Source of the DNA: Bacteroidaceae bacterium
GTDB taxonomy: Bacteria; Bacteroidota; Bacteroidia; Bacteroidales; Bacteroidaceae
Length of the DNA: 64,000 nucleotides
Direction of reading: 5' to 3'
NCBI GenBank assembly: GCA_017651315.1
Contig: JAGCDE010000031.1
Coordinates: 1 to 64,000, forward strand
Below the pieces are notes generated by a model, which saw only the letters and a list, made by a program, of their open reading frames with translations, was not told the DNA's origin and searched no databases. Shown piece by piece: positions 45,641-53,913 of this stretch (positions are counted from its first letter, which is position 1; the number at the start of each line of letters is the position of its first letter). The position numbers were made by a program, and so were the translations under genes.

Positions 45641-47052
45641 CTTTCCTGAAGTCCTCCACTGTTGGCCATTCCCGGATTAGCCATCAATTCTATAGTATTT
45701 CTGATAATAACCGGTGTATTGCCCAAAGAAGGTGTATTTGAGACAGCATCAACATTTGCCTCTTTTGCAAGAATTATTGAATTTCCGAAAGAACTAATCA
45801 GCAACGGAGTGTTGCTCAGACCTGGGATATTGTTTAAACCCGGGATATTGTTCAGACTCGGGGTGTTGTTCAGACCAGGAGTGTTGTTCAGACCAGGAGT
45901 GTTGTTCAAGCCAGGGGTGTTGTTCAGACCAGGAGTGTTGTTCAGACCAGGGGTGTTGTTCAGACCAGGGGTGTTGTTCAGACCAGGGGTGTTGTTCAGA
46001 CCAGGAGTGTTGTTCAGACCAGGAGTGTTGTTCAGACCAGGAGTGTTGTTCAGACCAGGGGTGTTGTTCAGACCAGGGGTGTTGTTCAGACCAGGAGTGT
46101 TGTTCAGACCAGGAGTGTTGTTCAGACCAGGGGTGTTGTTCAGACCAGGGGTGTTGTTCAGACCAGGAGTGTTGTTCAGACCAGGAGTGTTGTTCAGACC
46201 AGGGGCATTGTTCAGACCAGGGGCATTGTTCAGACCAGGGGCATTGTTCAGACCAGGGGCATTGTTCAGACCAGGGGCATTCTGGTAGAGATTATTATTC
46301 AATCCCAAAAGACCGAAAGTATTGGAAGCCCCGGTTATTATCAATTGCTGGCTTGAACCGAACTGTCTCAAAGCAGCAACACTCTCATCGGCAGATAGCT
46401 GATAACCCTTCTTGTCAAGCTCTTCCTTGCCCTTGGTATCCTGGTTCAGAAGGGCAGTCATCCGCTGATACTCCAGCCACTGGTCACGGACAAGCTTGAG
46501 TCCGTCATCGGCAGAAGACTTCCTGAGATAGTTGTCGGCCGTCTCAATAAACCTGTCGGCCAGGCTGTTCTGTTTCTGAAGGGTGGTATAAGCCAATGCC
46601 GCGTTATTCGTATTCTGTGTAAGATCCCCCCTGTTCTCACCACCCAAAGCCGCGTTAAGGTCATTAGCAGCCGTTTCCATCGACGAACAGACATTGCTCA
46701 CCATAGGCTTGACACTCTTCATATCCTTGAGAACTGCATCAAAATCCTTGATTCCGCCAGCTACCTGAGCCGACATATCCACAAGGGCATCAAATTGCTG
46801 GGCACGTGACTGCATCACCACATAGGCAACAACAATATTGTTCCTGTATTCCTCATCGTTAAGAAGCAGTTCCTGCATATTGTCTGTCCCTTCCTCTATA
46901 GTCTTACGTGAGAACCTGGAAGATTTGGCAATGTCACCGCTGGTCTGGTCACTGTCAACAGGCCAGTTGAAATAACGTTGTGCAATAAAGCCGCCCAAGC
47001 ACAACACACATACTACAATCACGGCTACAGTGATGTTCTTTTTCTTCTTCAT
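45637..47052 (-). CDS. membrane-anchored protein with ~26 copies of a TPGLNN repeat
   Basis: 471 aa. One N-terminal TM (TVAVIVVCVLCLGGFIA, ~8-24), then a mostly helical domain (~50-240) of unknown family, then ~26 tandem hexapeptides: five APGLNN, about 18 TPGLNN, and TPSLNN/IPGLNN variants. A short unique C-terminus follows. It would hang outside the cytoplasmic membrane. First gene of an operon with the metallopeptidase/barrel protein and the PrsW-like protein (4-bp overlap). The repeat resembles a flexible stalk; a signalling or cell-envelope function is possible but nothing is recognised. Confidence 0.7.
   Translation of the reverse strand: MKKKKNITVAVIVVCVLCLGGFIAQRYFNWPVDSDQTSGDIAKSSRFSRKTIEEGTDNMQELLLNDEEYRNNIVVAYVVMQSRAQQFDALVDMSAQVAGGIKDFDAVLKDMKSVKPMVSNVCSSMETAANDLNAALGGENRGDLTQNTNNAALAYTTLQKQNSLADRFIETADNYLRKSSADDGLKLVRDQWLEYQRMTALLNQDTKGKEELDKKGYQLSADESVAALRQFGSSQQLIITGASNTFGLLGLNNNLYQNAPGLNNAPGLNNAPGLNNAPGLNNAPGLNNTPGLNNTPGLNNTPGLNNTPGLNNTPGLNNTPGLNNTPGLNNTPGLNNTPGLNNTPGLNNTPGLNNTPGLNNTPGLNNTPGLNNTPGLNNTPGLNNTPGLNNTPGLNNTPSLNNIPGLNNIPGLSNTPLLISSFGNSIILAKEANVDAVSNTPSLGNTPVIIRNTIELMANPGMANSGGLQER
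45822..46284 (-). repeat. 18-bp in-frame tandem repeat (T/A-PGLNN), about 26 units
   Basis: The plus strand reads GTGTTGTTCAGACCAGGR repeatedly, with GGCATTGTTCAGACCAGG at the high-coordinate end. The frame is kept throughout. Only two or three third-position variants alternate, so the array is young or homogenised by slippage or recombination, and length polymorphism is expected. Confidence 0.92.
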
Positions 47053-47140
47053 ATCTTTAGTTTTTTTAATTTGCCGCTAATTTGAAGTTGTAAAGTTAAA
47101 CCTTTTTTAAACAGGTTGTTTTGCAAATGCCAAAAAAGTA

Positions 47141-47182
47141 TAAAAAAATCGGGCATGACCCTTTTTTGTGGTGATGCCCGAT
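47141..47182 (-). terminator. intrinsic terminator of the GH10 xylanase gene
   Basis: Minus strand: ATCGGGCAT ... ATGCCCGAT stem (47148-47156 and 47174-47182) followed by TTTTTTTATA. About 40 bp past the stop. Confidence 0.9.
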
Positions 47183-47223
47183 GTATGACTATACAATTTT
47201 TATCTGCTTGCCTTAGAATCTGT

Positions 47224-48375
47224 TTACTTCTGGAAATTCTTCTGGGCAAGGGCGGCCTTTGCGTCCGGAGCCTTGTTGGCGGCCTTTTTCTTTGATTTCT
47301 TTGCAGCCTTCTTGTCTGCCTTGGCGGGCTTGAAGTCACGAATCATGTAATATGTATCCTTGGGGTTCGCATCCCTGTCGAACAGCAGGGGATAGTTGGA
47401 AACGCCTACCCATGAGTCTGCGTCAGTGACATTCCAGAAGGTGACGACATCAATCACATCGGCATGACGGCGCAGGATTTCGAAGAAACCGGTGTATTTG
47501 TCATTGAACATCTGACGTTTCTCCGGGGTCAGTTCCTCACCCTGACGGTTCATGTTCAGCTGACCGCCCATCTCTCGGTTGAGACGGATGTCAAGTTCGG
47601 TGAACTGTATGTGATCCACAATCTCCGAATACTTCTCAATGGCAGTCTCGATGTCCTCAAGCGAAGGTTCATAAACATTGAAGTGTCCCTGCATGCCGAT
47701 TCCGTCGATAGGAACGCCGGCAGCCTTCATCTCCTTGACCATGTTGTAGATCTTGTCGCGCTTGGCGGGAACCGCAGCATTGTAGTCATTGTAGAACAGC
47801 AGTGCATCGGGATCGGCCTCACGGGCAAATTCAAACGCCTTACGGATGAACTCGTCTCCACCTGCAATCTGCTTCCACTGTGAATTGCGCAGAGGATCTG
47901 TACCGCCATCGGAAATAGCCTCATTCACTACGTCCCAGCAATAGACGATGTCCTTGTAACGCTGCATTACAGTTGTGATGTGGGTCTTCATCCTTGCATA
48001 AAGCTCCTCTTTGGTAGCCTGGCCACCATTAGCACCCTCAAACATCCAGCGACCCACCTGGCTGTGCCATGCAAGACAGTGGCCACGCAGCTTGATACCG
48101 TTCTGACGGCAGAAATCGGCGATTGCATCAGCGTTCCGGAAGTTCCACTGGCCTTCCTGGGGCTGTACTGACTGAGGCTTGAAATCGTTCTCGGCTGTGA
48201 TACTGTTGTAGTTGTTCTTAATGATAGCCACATGCTTCTCATTGCCCAGGTTTCTCATGTTGACGGCAACGCCGACCGAGAAATAGTCTTTGTAAGCATC
48301 CTTCAGGCCCTGGGCCTGTGCACATACGCCCATGGCAAGTGCCATTGCGCATAATGAAGTCTTGAAAAATCTCAT
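47224..48375 (-). CDS. GH10 endo-1,4-beta-xylanase with Lys/Ala-rich tail
   Basis: 383 aa; signal peptide MRFFKTSLCAMALAMGVCAQA. Complete GH10 barrel: HCLAWHSQ (substrate-binding His), acid/base Glu in WDVVNEAI and nucleophile Glu in QFTELDIRL; also FWNVTDADSW. The last ~30 residues (AKADKKAAKKSKKKAANK...) form a strongly basic, histone-like tail not usual in GH10 enzymes. It cuts xylan backbones in the periplasm or outside. Monocistronic with a strong terminator; the CE1 esterases and GH43 upstream in the window would process its products. Confidence 0.95.
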   Translation of the reverse strand: MRFFKTSLCAMALAMGVCAQAQGLKDAYKDYFSVGVAVNMRNLGNEKHVAIIKNNYNSITAENDFKPQSVQPQEGQWNFRNADAIADFCRQNGIKLRGHCLAWHSQVGRWMFEGANGGQATKEELYARMKTHITTVMQRYKDIVYCWDVVNEAISDGGTDPLRNSQWKQIAGGDEFIRKAFEFAREADPDALLFYNDYNAAVPAKRDKIYNMVKEMKAAGVPIDGIGMQGHFNVYEPSLEDIETAIEKYSEIVDHIQFTELDIRLNREMGGQLNMNRQGEELTPEKRQMFNDKYTGFFEILRRHADVIDVVTFWNVTDADSWVGVSNYPLLFDRDANPKDTYYMIRDFKPAKADKKAAKKSKKKAANKAPDAKAALAQKNFQK

Positions 48376-48591
48376 TTTTTTATCGAATTAGTTAGTATGA
48401 ACCGACTTCCTGGTCCAGGCTCACGGCCTCCACCTCCACCCGGACATTGCAAACTTACATAAAATCTGCCGATTTTACACCCGCCAGAATAAAAAACTTT
48501 TTATAGAGGGAATATAGTCACATTTAAGAATCTGATTTGACCTGTTCCGTGAAAATCAGAATCCCATACCGTCAAAAAAACGCAGTCAGAG

Positions 48592-49401
48592 TCACTTCAG
48601 CTCTGCGGCGTATGCCCGGGCTTTCGGCAACAGTTTCTCAAGATGCTTTATACGGTTGACGTCACTTGGATGCGTACTGAGCTCTTCGGGAATCTGCTGT
48701 TTGTCCGATTCCGCCATCTTTTTCCAGAGCAGCGGGGCCTGGTTGATGTCATATCCTGCGATAGCCATGATGTAGAGTCCTATCTCATCAGCCTCATACT
48801 CGTGCTTGCGGGAATAGGGAAGCAGGTAGCCGTACTGGCTGCCGACGGCGAATGCGGTCTCGAAGAGCGCCCGGCCGTTCTCCGATGTCTTCTGCTCGAT
48901 AATCTGTCCTGTGACGGCTCCAACCAGATTGGTCAGTGTCTGCTGTGTCATACGCTCGTTGCCATGACGGGCAATGGCATGTCCCATCTCATGGGCCATG
49001 ACTACGGCAACCATGTCGGGGGTGCTCAGTACAGGCATTATGCCTTCATAGAACACCACCTTGCCGTCGGGAAGACAGAATGCGTTGACCTGCTTGCTGC
49101 GGACCAGGTAATACTCCCATTTTATCCCGTTCAGCACATTGGTCTGGCCCTTGGCGAGAAGATACTTGTTCAGGGCGGACTCAAGTCGCCTTCCCACCTC
49201 CCTGACCATCGCGGTCTGCACCATGTTCGTGGAGGGCGCCGCCGTTGACATGAACTCGTAGTAGGACTGGGCGGAGAGGGATGAAATCTCATTGTCGGAA
49301 TACAGCAGCATCCTGTTACGGCCGGTAAAGACCACAGTGCTGCAGGAGATGACCGCCGCTACGACGGACAGGAAAAAAACGAGGCTGAGGAATTTCTTCA
49401 T
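48592..49401 (-). CDS. M48-family metallopeptidase lipoprotein
   Basis: 269 aa. Lipobox AAVISC (Cys ~20). The zinc site VMAHEMGHAIARHG (HExxH) and the third-ligand region HEYEADEIGLYIMA are intact, matching BepA/LoiP-like periplasmic proteases that check outer-membrane proteins. The start overlaps the xseB stop by 4 bp, so it is co-expressed with exonuclease VII, a chance or lineage-typical pairing. Confidence 0.92.
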   Translation of the reverse strand: MKKFLSLVFFLSVVAAVISCSTVVFTGRNRMLLYSDNEISSLSAQSYYEFMSTAAPSTNMVQTAMVREVGRRLESALNKYLLAKGQTNVLNGIKWEYYLVRSKQVNAFCLPDGKVVFYEGIMPVLSTPDMVAVVMAHEMGHAIARHGNERMTQQTLTNLVGAVTGQIIEQKTSENGRALFETAFAVGSQYGYLLPYSRKHEYEADEIGLYIMAIAGYDINQAPLLWKKMAESDKQQIPEELSTHPSDVNRIKHLEKLLPKARAYAAELK

Positions 49402-49601
49402 GACGGCAATTCTTCGGTTCCAAGAATCTTATTTATCTCCTCATCGGTCTTGTAGAGCTTGTCCTTGCAGAACTTTATCAGATCGCGTGCCTCTTTCAGA
49501 CTGTCGCCTATCTGGTCTATGTCCAGCTTGTTCCCTTCTATGCCGGAAACTATCTCCTCAAGGCGTTTCATCGCATCTTCGTATTTCTCGATTTTTTTCA
49601 T
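49398..49601 (-). CDS. xseB: exodeoxyribonuclease VII small subunit
   Basis: 67 aa, normal for XseB. It has the family pattern YEDAMKRLEEIVSGIEGNKLDIDQIGDSLKEARDLIKFC. It binds XseA and is needed for exonuclease VII activity on single-stranded DNA. It begins 18 nt after the xseA stop. Confidence 0.93.
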   Translation of the reverse strand: MKKIEKYEDAMKRLEEIVSGIEGNKLDIDQIGDSLKEARDLIKFCKDKLYKTDEEINKILGTEELPS

Positions 49602-49619
49602 CTTACCGGTATTTGTAAA

Positions 49620-50849
49620 TTAAATGATCTCACTCTCAACACTCCCGTCCGCGAATACAGTCGTGAGGCGGTCACCCTTCCTGAGGTCCGATGCACTCCT
49701 GACCGCACGGCCGTTCTGTTTAGTCAGGGAATAGCCCCGCTTCAAGATGACTGAAGGGTCAGCCGCGGCAAGGGTCTTGTCAATAATTTCCAGTTTGTGC
49801 GTCCGAGCCGTCAGCACATTGCGCACTCCGTTGACTGACCTTAGCCAGATTGTCTCCAGAATCTGCTCCTGCCTTGCCTTGAGTACCGCGAACAGGGAGG
49901 GCAGTTTCTGTGACAGCCGCTCTATCCTCACCTTCTCGGAATTCATCCTTTCACTGATTGCATCACTCATCCTGCGGGTCAGATCCTCCAGTTCCGATGC
50001 AGTGTCAAACACCTTGCCTATGATGAACTCGGCGGCGGCGGTAGGAGTCTTGACCTTGGTGTGGGCCACCACATCGGCCACCGTATCGTCCCGCTCATGT
50101 CCTATTCCGGTAATCACGGGCAGCGGGAAGTTGGCTATGTTGACTGCCAGACCGTATGAGTCAAAGCAACTCAGTTCACTCACGGCACCGCCGCCCCTTA
50201 TTATTACCACCACGTCAAATTCATCCCTGCGTTCCGCCACAGCATCCATTGCCGATATCACACTGCGCTCCACATCATCGCCCTGCATAGCGGCAGCGAA
50301 CAGCTCTACGTAGAATCGGAATCCATAGATATTTTTGGCCAACTGGTCACGGAAATCGCCCCAACCGGCAGCGGTGGCCGACGATATTACTGCAATCCTG
50401 TTGGGCAGAGCCGGTATCTCAAGTTCCTTATTGAGTCTTATGACCCCGTCTTTTTCCAACAGCTCCAGTATCTCCCTGCGACGGCGGGCCATATCGCCCA
50501 AGGTGTATGCGGGATCAATGTCCTGCACCACTAATGAGTAGCCATATACCTCATGGAAAGTGACGGTCACCTGAAGCAGGACCTTCATTCCCACCTTGAG
50601 CGTCTCGCCTGTCTGGTCCTCGAAACCGGTTTTCAGCCTAAGCCATGTGCCGCGCCAGATATTGGCTTTGGCCTTGGCCAAAAAATTACGGCCGGCAGCA
50701 TCCTTCTGCACCAGCTCCAAATAGCAGTGCCCCTGACTTGAGGGACTGATGCTGCTGATCTCCGCCTGCACCCAATAGGCATCGGGCATCACGGACTGGA
50801 GCGTGCTCCTCACGAGTCTGTTGAGGTCAAGCAGTGTCAAATTATCCAT
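49620..50849 (-). CDS. xseA: exodeoxyribonuclease VII large subunit
   Basis: 409 aa from ATG 50849 (MDNLTLLDLNRLVRST); the 8-residue upstream extension is not needed. N-terminal OB fold (WVQAEISSISPSSQGHCYLEL), then the catalytic core with VIRGGGAVSELSCFD, PVITGIGHERDDTVAD and VVAHTKVKTPTAAAE, all hallmark motifs. It degrades ssDNA from both ends. First gene of xseA-xseB-M48. Confidence 0.96.
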   Translation of the reverse strand: MDNLTLLDLNRLVRSTLQSVMPDAYWVQAEISSISPSSQGHCYLELVQKDAAGRNFLAKAKANIWRGTWLRLKTGFEDQTGETLKVGMKVLLQVTVTFHEVYGYSLVVQDIDPAYTLGDMARRRREILELLEKDGVIRLNKELEIPALPNRIAVISSATAAGWGDFRDQLAKNIYGFRFYVELFAAAMQGDDVERSVISAMDAVAERRDEFDVVVIIRGGGAVSELSCFDSYGLAVNIANFPLPVITGIGHERDDTVADVVAHTKVKTPTAAAEFIIGKVFDTASELEDLTRRMSDAISERMNSEKVRIERLSQKLPSLFAVLKARQEQILETIWLRSVNGVRNVLTARTHKLEIIDKTLAAADPSVILKRGYSLTKQNGRAVRSASDLRKGDRLTTVFADGSVESEII

Positions 50850-50953
50850 TCTTGCAGCAACTAACGGGTACAAACTTAATCAAAAAATCCGATACAGTTA
50901 CACTATTCATAAAGATAGGAGACACTTTTGATGTCCATAAAAAAGGAATAAGA

Positions 50954-50986
50954 TTGTTCGCATCTCAGATATTTTTGATACATTTG
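50954..50986 (+). promoter_or_regulatory. Bacteroidota-type promoter of the NapH/NapG-like fusion gene
   Basis: TTG at 50954-50956, 22-nt spacer, TACATTTG at 50979-50986 (exact TAnnTTTG). It supports the ATG at 51008 and excludes the longer upstream start. Confidence 0.65.
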
Positions 50987-51007
50987 CATATCTTGAAAAA
51001 ACCGAAT

Positions 51008-52483
51008 ATGTTACGCAAAATCAGAATCGCATCTGCATTCCTGTTTTTTACAGGTATCACACTGCTGTTTATCGGAATCGGCCACAACTGGTGGGGATGG
51101 ATGGCAAAGCTGCAGTTCCTGCCGTCGCTGCTGGCCCTCAATTTCGCGGTAATTGCAGGGATTATCCTGCTTACACTTCTGGCAGGCAGGTTCTATTGTT
51201 CGGTCATCTGCCCTCTCGGCATTTACCAGGACATAGTAATTTGGATTCGCCGCACTTTGGGAAAAACGCTTCAGAAACGCCAGGCGGCCAGGCTTAAGCA
51301 TTTGAAGGAACAAGGGTCTGCAGAGAAACCGGCCGTCCGGCAATACGTCAAGAGGTTCGGTTACCTCAAAGAGCACAAAGCGGTAAGATATACCGTGCTG
51401 GCACTCTCAATAGTTTCGATAGTGGTAACCGGCCAGATGCTCATTGCACTGATAGCTCCGTACAGTGCCTACGGCCGTATGGTACGTACTTTCGTGGCGC
51501 TTGGCAACGGTTCAGTAACCGCTCCGCTTCTGATAACCGGTCTGCTCACCTTCATTATAATATCGGTGTCCGCATGGATGTGGGGACGTGAATACTGCAA
51601 CACCATTTGTCCTGTAGGGACGTTACTCAGCTTTTTCAGCCGGTTCAGCCTGTTCCGTCCCGTTATAGATGAAGGCAAGTGCACGGGTTGCGGCAAGTGC
51701 GCCCGCGGCTGCAAAGCCTCATGCATAGACTTCAAGGAACACAGGATAGACTACAGCCGCTGCGTAGATTGTTTTGACTGTATCGGAACCTGCGGGGAAA
51801 ATGCATTGCAGTTCAGGAACATACGCAAAAGGGCAGCCGAGGAGCAAGTAGCCGCAGAGCCCGTGGATAAGGGCCGTCGGGCATTCCTGGTTACAACAGC
51901 GGTTGTTGCGGCAGGTGCCGCCGCCAATGCGCAGGACCACATGCACGGCGGTCTGGCCGAAGTCATTGACAAAAAGGCTCCGGAACGCACCGGACGGATT
52001 GTTCCTCCCGGTGCCGGCAGTGTCAAGTCTTTCTATGACCACTGCACCGCCTGCCAGCTTTGCGTAAGTGCCTGCAGGAACGGTGTGCTGCATCCTTCAT
52101 CGGATCTCGGACATCTCCTTCAGCCTTACATGAGCTATGAAAACGGTTACTGCCGTCCGGAATGTAATGCCTGCAGCCAAGTCTGCCCTGCCGGTGCCAT
52201 CAAGCCGGTAAGTGTGGAACAGAAACAGGCCATCCGTATAGGTGTGGCACACGTGAACCTTGATCTCTGCCTGCCTGCTACAGGTAAAGACAGCTGCGGG
52301 AACTGCGCCTACCACTGCCCTTCAGGCGCAATCCGTATGGTACGCCAGCAGGGTTCACGCAATCAGATACCGACAGTTGCCGAGGACCGTTGCATAGGTT
52401 GCGGAGCATGTGAGAACCTTTGTCCCTCACGCCCCATAAGTGCCATAACAGTAAACGGATTATCCATTCACCACAACGCTTGA
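51008..52483 (+). CDS. NapH-NapG-like fusion, membrane polyferredoxin with internal Tat-like segment
   Basis: 491 aa from ATG 51008. The first ~220 residues have about four TMs and the paired CxxxCP motifs FYCSVICPLGIY and EYCNTICPVGTL of the NapH family. Ferredoxin motifs CTGCGKCARGCKASC and CVDCFDCIGTC follow. Then comes a twin-arginine-like segment (GRRAFLVTTAVVAAGAAANA, ~297-316), and beyond it CTACQLCVSACRNG, CNACSQVCPAGAI, CGNCAYHCPSGAI and CIGCGACENLCP. It looks like NapH joined to an exported NapG-type ferredoxin, carrying electrons across the membrane. A Tat-type aldo/keto reductase gene follows after 4 nt and is the likely partner. Confidence 0.87.
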   Translation: MLRKIRIASAFLFFTGITLLFIGIGHNWWGWMAKLQFLPSLLALNFAVIAGIILLTLLAGRFYCSVICPLGIYQDIVIWIRRTLGKTLQKRQAARLKHLKEQGSAEKPAVRQYVKRFGYLKEHKAVRYTVLALSIVSIVVTGQMLIALIAPYSAYGRMVRTFVALGNGSVTAPLLITGLLTFIIISVSAWMWGREYCNTICPVGTLLSFFSRFSLFRPVIDEGKCTGCGKCARGCKASCIDFKEHRIDYSRCVDCFDCIGTCGENALQFRNIRKRAAEEQVAAEPVDKGRRAFLVTTAVVAAGAAANAQDHMHGGLAEVIDKKAPERTGRIVPPGAGSVKSFYDHCTACQLCVSACRNGVLHPSSDLGHLLQPYMSYENGYCRPECNACSQVCPAGAIKPVSVEQKQAIRIGVAHVNLDLCLPATGKDSCGNCAYHCPSGAIRMVRQQGSRNQIPTVAEDRCIGCGACENLCPSRPISAITVNGLSIHHNA

Positions 52484-52487
52484 TACT

Positions 52488-53822
52488 ATGGACAGAAGAG
52501 ATTTCATAAAATATATGGGAGCAGGCGCTGCCGCAGTAGCCTTGGATTCCTGCACCCCTGATGCCGCCAAGACACGCAAGGCATCGACATCAAACAAGGA
52601 CCTTCACGGCAAGATGCTTCAGAACTATCCCGGCACAGGTGTGCTGGGCTATGGATGCATGCGCTGGCCTCAGAAGCGCAACGAGCAGGGCCGGAATGTG
52701 ATAGACCAGGATGAGGTTAACCGTCTGGTTGACTTTGCATTGGAGCATGGCGTGAACTATTTCGACACATCTCCGGTATATCTTGGGGGTGACAGTGAGC
52801 GCGCCACCGCCGAAGCGTTGAACCGCCACCCTCGCGAGAAATGGTTCCTGGCCACAAAATTGTCGGTGTTCGGCAATTCCACCTTTGAGGGCTGCCAGGC
52901 TATGTACCGTAAATCCCTTGAAATATTCAAGACTGACTACATAGACTACTATCTGCTTCACTCCATACAGGACGGCAATGATTTCCGCAGCCGTTTTGAG
53001 AATACAGGTATAATGGAGTTCCTGCTTAAGGAGCGTGAGGACGGTCATATCCGCAAGCTGGGATTCTCATTCCACGGATATAAGGAAGGGTTTGACGAGA
53101 TGATGGCACTGCATGACAAGTACCACTGGGATTTTGTCCAGATCCAGATGAACTATGTGGATTGGGAGCATCCCAACGGCCGTAACACCCGAGCCGATTA
53201 TCTCTATCCCGAACTTGACAAGCGTGAAATACCCATCGTCATCATGGAGCCGCTACGTGGCGGAGCCTTGTCGGACGTACCGGCCCAGATTGCAGACCAG
53301 CTCAAGGAGCGTGAGCCGGAGCGTTCAATCGCATCATGGGCTTTCCGATATGTCGGCAGTTTCCCGCGTGTACTCTGCGCCTTGAGCGGCATGACCTACA
53401 TGGAGCACCTGCAGGACAATCTGGAGACATTCCTCGACTTCCAGCCGCTGGATGACAGTGAGAAAAAGCTGCTGCTTGACATCGCCACCCAGATGGAAGA
53501 CTATCCCCTGGTCAAGTGTACCGCCTGCAACTACTGCATGCCCTGCCCCTACGGCATCAACATTCCGGGCATATTCAAGTTCTACAACGACAACATCACC
53601 GCCGGCACTTACGTAAAGAGCAAGGAGCAGGCAGGTTACGCCCGTGCCCGCCGCAAGTACCTGCTGGCCTATAACGAGGCTATCCCGACCGTCCGTCAGG
53701 CCGATCACTGCATTGCATGCCGACGCTGTGAGAGGGAGTGCCCGCAGAACATACGTATTCCGGACGAACTCCGACGCATAGACCGTTACATTGAGAGCCT
53801 CAAACGGGAGACCCTGGAGTAA
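52488..53822 (+). CDS. Tat-signal aldo/keto reductase with C-terminal 4Fe-4S motifs
   Basis: 444 aa. N-terminus MDRRDFIKYMGAGAAAVALDSC combines a twin-arginine signal with a lipobox-like Cys. The aldo/keto reductase barrel includes GVNYFDTSPVYLGGDSE (catalytic Asp/Tyr) and LATKLSVFG, with DYYLLHSI. The C-terminal ~80 residues have CTACNYCMPCPYGI and CIACRRCERECPQNI, the usual twin 4Fe-4S tail of this AKR subfamily. It is probably exported and fed electrons by the NapH/NapG-like fusion; substrate unknown. Confidence 0.88.
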   Translation: MDRRDFIKYMGAGAAAVALDSCTPDAAKTRKASTSNKDLHGKMLQNYPGTGVLGYGCMRWPQKRNEQGRNVIDQDEVNRLVDFALEHGVNYFDTSPVYLGGDSERATAEALNRHPREKWFLATKLSVFGNSTFEGCQAMYRKSLEIFKTDYIDYYLLHSIQDGNDFRSRFENTGIMEFLLKEREDGHIRKLGFSFHGYKEGFDEMMALHDKYHWDFVQIQMNYVDWEHPNGRNTRADYLYPELDKREIPIVIMEPLRGGALSDVPAQIADQLKEREPERSIASWAFRYVGSFPRVLCALSGMTYMEHLQDNLETFLDFQPLDDSEKKLLLDIATQMEDYPLVKCTACNYCMPCPYGINIPGIFKFYNDNITAGTYVKSKEQAGYARARRKYLLAYNEAIPTVRQADHCIACRRCERECPQNIRIPDELRRIDRYIESLKRETLE

Positions 53823-53875
53823 CAGACCGGATAACCCGGAATCAGGTCACACTGACCCTTATCCGAACCGGAATG

Positions 53876-53907
53876 AACCGGCCTACAGGATTACCTGAAG
53901 GCCGGTT
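53876..53907. terminator. bidirectional intrinsic terminator
   Basis: AACCGGCCTACAGG (53876-53889) pairs with CCTGAAGGCCGGTT (53894-53907) around ATTA with one A-A mismatch. It lies between convergent genes (AKR and PCMD lipoprotein). Confidence 0.85.
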
Positions 53908-53913
53908 TACTGT

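Noticed and set aside
45662..46288. Plus-strand 208-aa frame of LFRPGV repeats
   Set aside because: Reverse of the TPGLNN repeat; only the minus-strand frame has a TM, a domain and operon context.
50850..51007. 58-residue N-terminal extension of the NapH/NapG-like fusion
   Set aside because: It overlaps the xseA promoter side and contains the TACATTTG promoter; the natural membrane-protein start is ATG 51008.
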